Of a stretch of DNA of 64,000 nucleotides, positions 62,497-64,000 are shown piece after piece; the first letter of the stretch is position 1; every line of letters begins with the position of its first letter. The stretch is from an uncultured SAR86 cluster bacterium (GTDB lineage Bacteria > Pseudomonadota > Gammaproteobacteria > Magnimaribacterales > D2472). The notes under the pieces are model-generated. The model searched no databases and had not been told where the DNA came from. It saw nothing but the letters and a program-made list of their open reading frames with translations. Where the stretch lies: NCBI GenBank assembly GCA_902586925.1, contig CACIJE010000002.1, positions 62,001-126,000 of the forward strand, in the 5' to 3' direction. Both the position numbers and the translations under genes were made by a program.

Positions 62497-64000
62497 TTAG
62501 TTACTGTAATTCCAAGTAAATTTGATACCAACAGTTTGCGGTCTGTTTACTGTATGAAGTATATGAGTATTAACGCCATATCCATCTTCATTATTGATAT
62601 ACAAGTCTGCAAGCTCATCAAAAACATTATCTATGAACATACCAACAGACAAACTTTCATTGAGCATCTTTGTAAAATTAATATTTGTTAATTTATAACT
62701 GCCTTGATTTACTCTATCTGATACTGTTAAGTCATTCCACATTTCATCAACTGAAACATGATTAATTTGCATAGAACTTGTATCATCAAAGCTATAATCA
62801 ATCATAAAGTTATACTTAACGTCAGGTGTTAATGGCAAGTCTGTCCCACTTGGTGCTGATAGACTGCCTCGGTAAAAGTAGTCTTCCTCTAATTCAGCTT
62901 CGTTACTAGCATAGCTCATTGATAATGTTAATTTATCGTTAACTATATGCTTTAGATCAAACTCATAGCCTTTACTTGATGCTTTACCAACATTATCAAT
63001 TAAAGCAAGTTTTGAAAGAGTTACATCATAAAACCCTAATTGCATGTCATCCCAATCCATGTCATATAAAGCAGCATTCAATCTTGTTTTCCCATTATTG
63101 AATGTTGATTTAAAGCCAACTTCGGTGCTTGTTAGATAATCTGGTTTATAAGTCGCACCAATTTGGGTGGATCTGTTTATTCCACCTGGTCTATACCCCT
63201 CTGATACAGTGGTATAAATTAATGTATCTGGGGTTAGTTGGTAAGCCAGATTAACTTTACTAACACTACCTGAGCCACTCATTTGACCATTCACATTCTC
63301 TGGTGGAGCACTTAAACTTGAATATGCGCCAACTGCAGGAACGGTAGGTTCTGGTGAATAAAAGACGCTTCCAGAATATCCACTTAGAGCGTATTCATAA
63401 TCAAAATTCCTGTAACCAAGTGTTAACTCAAGCGCATCAGTAATTTGATAATAGACTTCACCAAAAAAAGCCTCGTCTTCATCCATTCGAATCTGGTCTG
63501 TTTGATACCAAGCATTTTCACTACCTGGAACAGCAGCACCGGATGGGAGATCTGCAATTCGCCATCTCGTATTGTAATCAGTTTCTAGTTCACCAAAAAA
63601 TGCGCCAACTATCCAATTTAATTTTTCATTTTCTTTAGAAGATAATCTTATTTCAGTATGGCTCGTATCTACCGTTGTCTCTTTGTTGTAATTCTGACTT
63701 GGATCAACACAAGCATAGAAATAATATGTATAACATGAATAGTAAGCTTCAACATATGGTGAACTTAGTGAATAATGTGAATAATCTGAATGTGTTTCAA
63801 AATCTTTTTCAACACTAGATGTTGCAAAGTTAAGATCTGCAAAACCTAAATCTCCACTTACAGATAAAGAAAATCTTGTGAAATCATCATCATTAGAATC
63901 CTCAGTGAATCTACTTGTATTATAGTCTCCTAAAGCAGGATCATAATCCCATGAACCTTTTGATTCCATTGTTTGACCCATCACATTTGCGTCAATGGTC
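62497..64000 (-). CDS. TonB-dependent receptor (copy 2), N terminus beyond window
   Basis: The C-terminal 500 residues or so of an outer-membrane receptor barrel. The frame is open to the window edge and continues upstream of the GTG at 63984, so that codon is not the start and the plug domain is missing only because of the cut. Barrel motifs include LNWIVGAFFGE, LTLGYRNFDYEYAL, TVSEGYRPGGINRS and STEVGFKSTF. It ends VGIKFTWNYSN with MFIDNVFDELADLY before it, the same end pattern as copy 1 (YIDNVTDKRAE). Ligand unknown. Confidence 0.92.
   Translation of the reverse strand, partial: TIDANVMGQTMESKGSWDYDPALGDYNTSRFTEDSNDDDFTRFSLSVSGDLGFADLNFATSSVEKDFETHSDYSHYSLSSPYVEAYYSCYTYYFYACVDPSQNYNKETTVDTSHTEIRLSSKENEKLNWIVGAFFGELETDYNTRWRIADLPSGAAVPGSENAWYQTDQIRMDEDEAFFGEVYYQITDALELTLGYRNFDYEYALSGYSGSVFYSPEPTVPAVGAYSSLSAPPENVNGQMSGSGSVSKVNLAYQLTPDTLIYTTVSEGYRPGGINRSTQIGATYKPDYLTSTEVGFKSTFNNGKTRLNAALYDMDWDDMQLGFYDVTLSKLALIDNVGKASSKGYEFDLKHIVNDKLTLSMSYASNEAELEEDYFYRGSLSAPSGTDLPLTPDVKYNFMIDYSFDDTSSMQINHVSVDEMWNDLTVSDRVNQGSYKLTNINFTKMLNESLSVGMFIDNVFDELADLYINNEDGYGVNTHILHTVNRPQTVGIKFTWNYSN

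Overview
The window looks like a contiguous piece of chromosome from a free-living, streamlined marine gammaproteobacterium. The SAR86 cluster is the best guess, but this is inference from gene content and not a phylogenetic result. The DNA is strongly AT-rich and genes abut or overlap by 1-28 nt. No stretch of 300 bases lacks a gene; the largest gaps are about 150-160 nt. I see no transposase, phage gene or CRISPR array, and no recognisable DNA-binding regulator or two-component system. TonB-dependent receptors, secreted peptidases, TPR-sulfotransferases, ETF/ETF-QO, a BCCT transporter and many SDR, GST and hydrolase genes are what one expects of a surface-ocean heterotroph living on peptides, lipids and small organics.

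Layout. 1-7.2 kb: a secreted metallo-beta-lactamase-fold protein, an ABM monooxygenase and an S10 carboxypeptidase (minus), divergent from an M14 carboxypeptidase and a membrane TolB-like/TPR protein (plus). 7.2-13 kb: an SDR, a secreted protein, cysK and cysE facing each other, a carboxyltransferase (OadA/PycB type) without its biotin domain, and two small secreted proteins. 13.2-15.9 kb: three membrane proteins (one DUF1295, one PsiE) and a nitronate monooxygenase. 15.9-22.0 kb: an eight-gene plus-strand operon with a DUF1330 protein, an MBL hydrolase, an HCCA-isomerase-like protein, a haloalkane dehalogenase-like hydrolase and three glutathione S-transferase-like proteins. 22-29 kb: a ceramidase-like membrane protein, a TonB-C-terminal-like protein, etfBA divergent from ETF-QO, and a DUF885 lipoprotein.

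28.7-42.9 kb is one unbroken minus-strand block of 15 genes: trpS, an MFS transporter, hemH, a dienoyl-CoA reductase-like SDR, an aldehyde dehydrogenase, lolC-type, lolD, exbB/tolQ-type, exbD/tolR-type, a fused msbA-lpxK, kdsB, murB, a LysE-type exporter, DUF1285 and DUF2256. Its core is the envelope cluster known from Pseudomonas and relatives (lolC-lolD-...-exbB-exbD-lpxK-kdsB-murB). Here comEC is missing, there is one LolC/E gene, and MsbA and LpxK share one reading frame. 42.9-48.8 kb: a DUF349 protein, a GPH-type symporter, two alpha/beta hydrolases, an HD-domain metalloenzyme and a hotdog thioesterase placed 11 nt downstream of tRNA-Ser(UGA). 49-52.7 kb: a class V aminotransferase, a gamma-glutamyltransferase, a small secreted protein and a MAPEG protein.

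52.7-64 kb contains the same pair twice: a TonB-dependent receptor, a hairpin terminator, then a TPR-sulfotransferase. Between the copies lie a BCCT transporter, a small acidic membrane protein, a nitroreductase, a four-TM protein and an S51 peptidase. The second receptor runs off the right edge of the window.

No single obviously new defence or biosynthetic system stands out. The best leads are the MsbA-LpxK fusion, the repeated receptor/sulfotransferase pair, the glutathione/dehalogenase operon and the HD-domain enzyme. Two short genes (28735-28881, 59042-59191) and several corrected starts are easy to miss.
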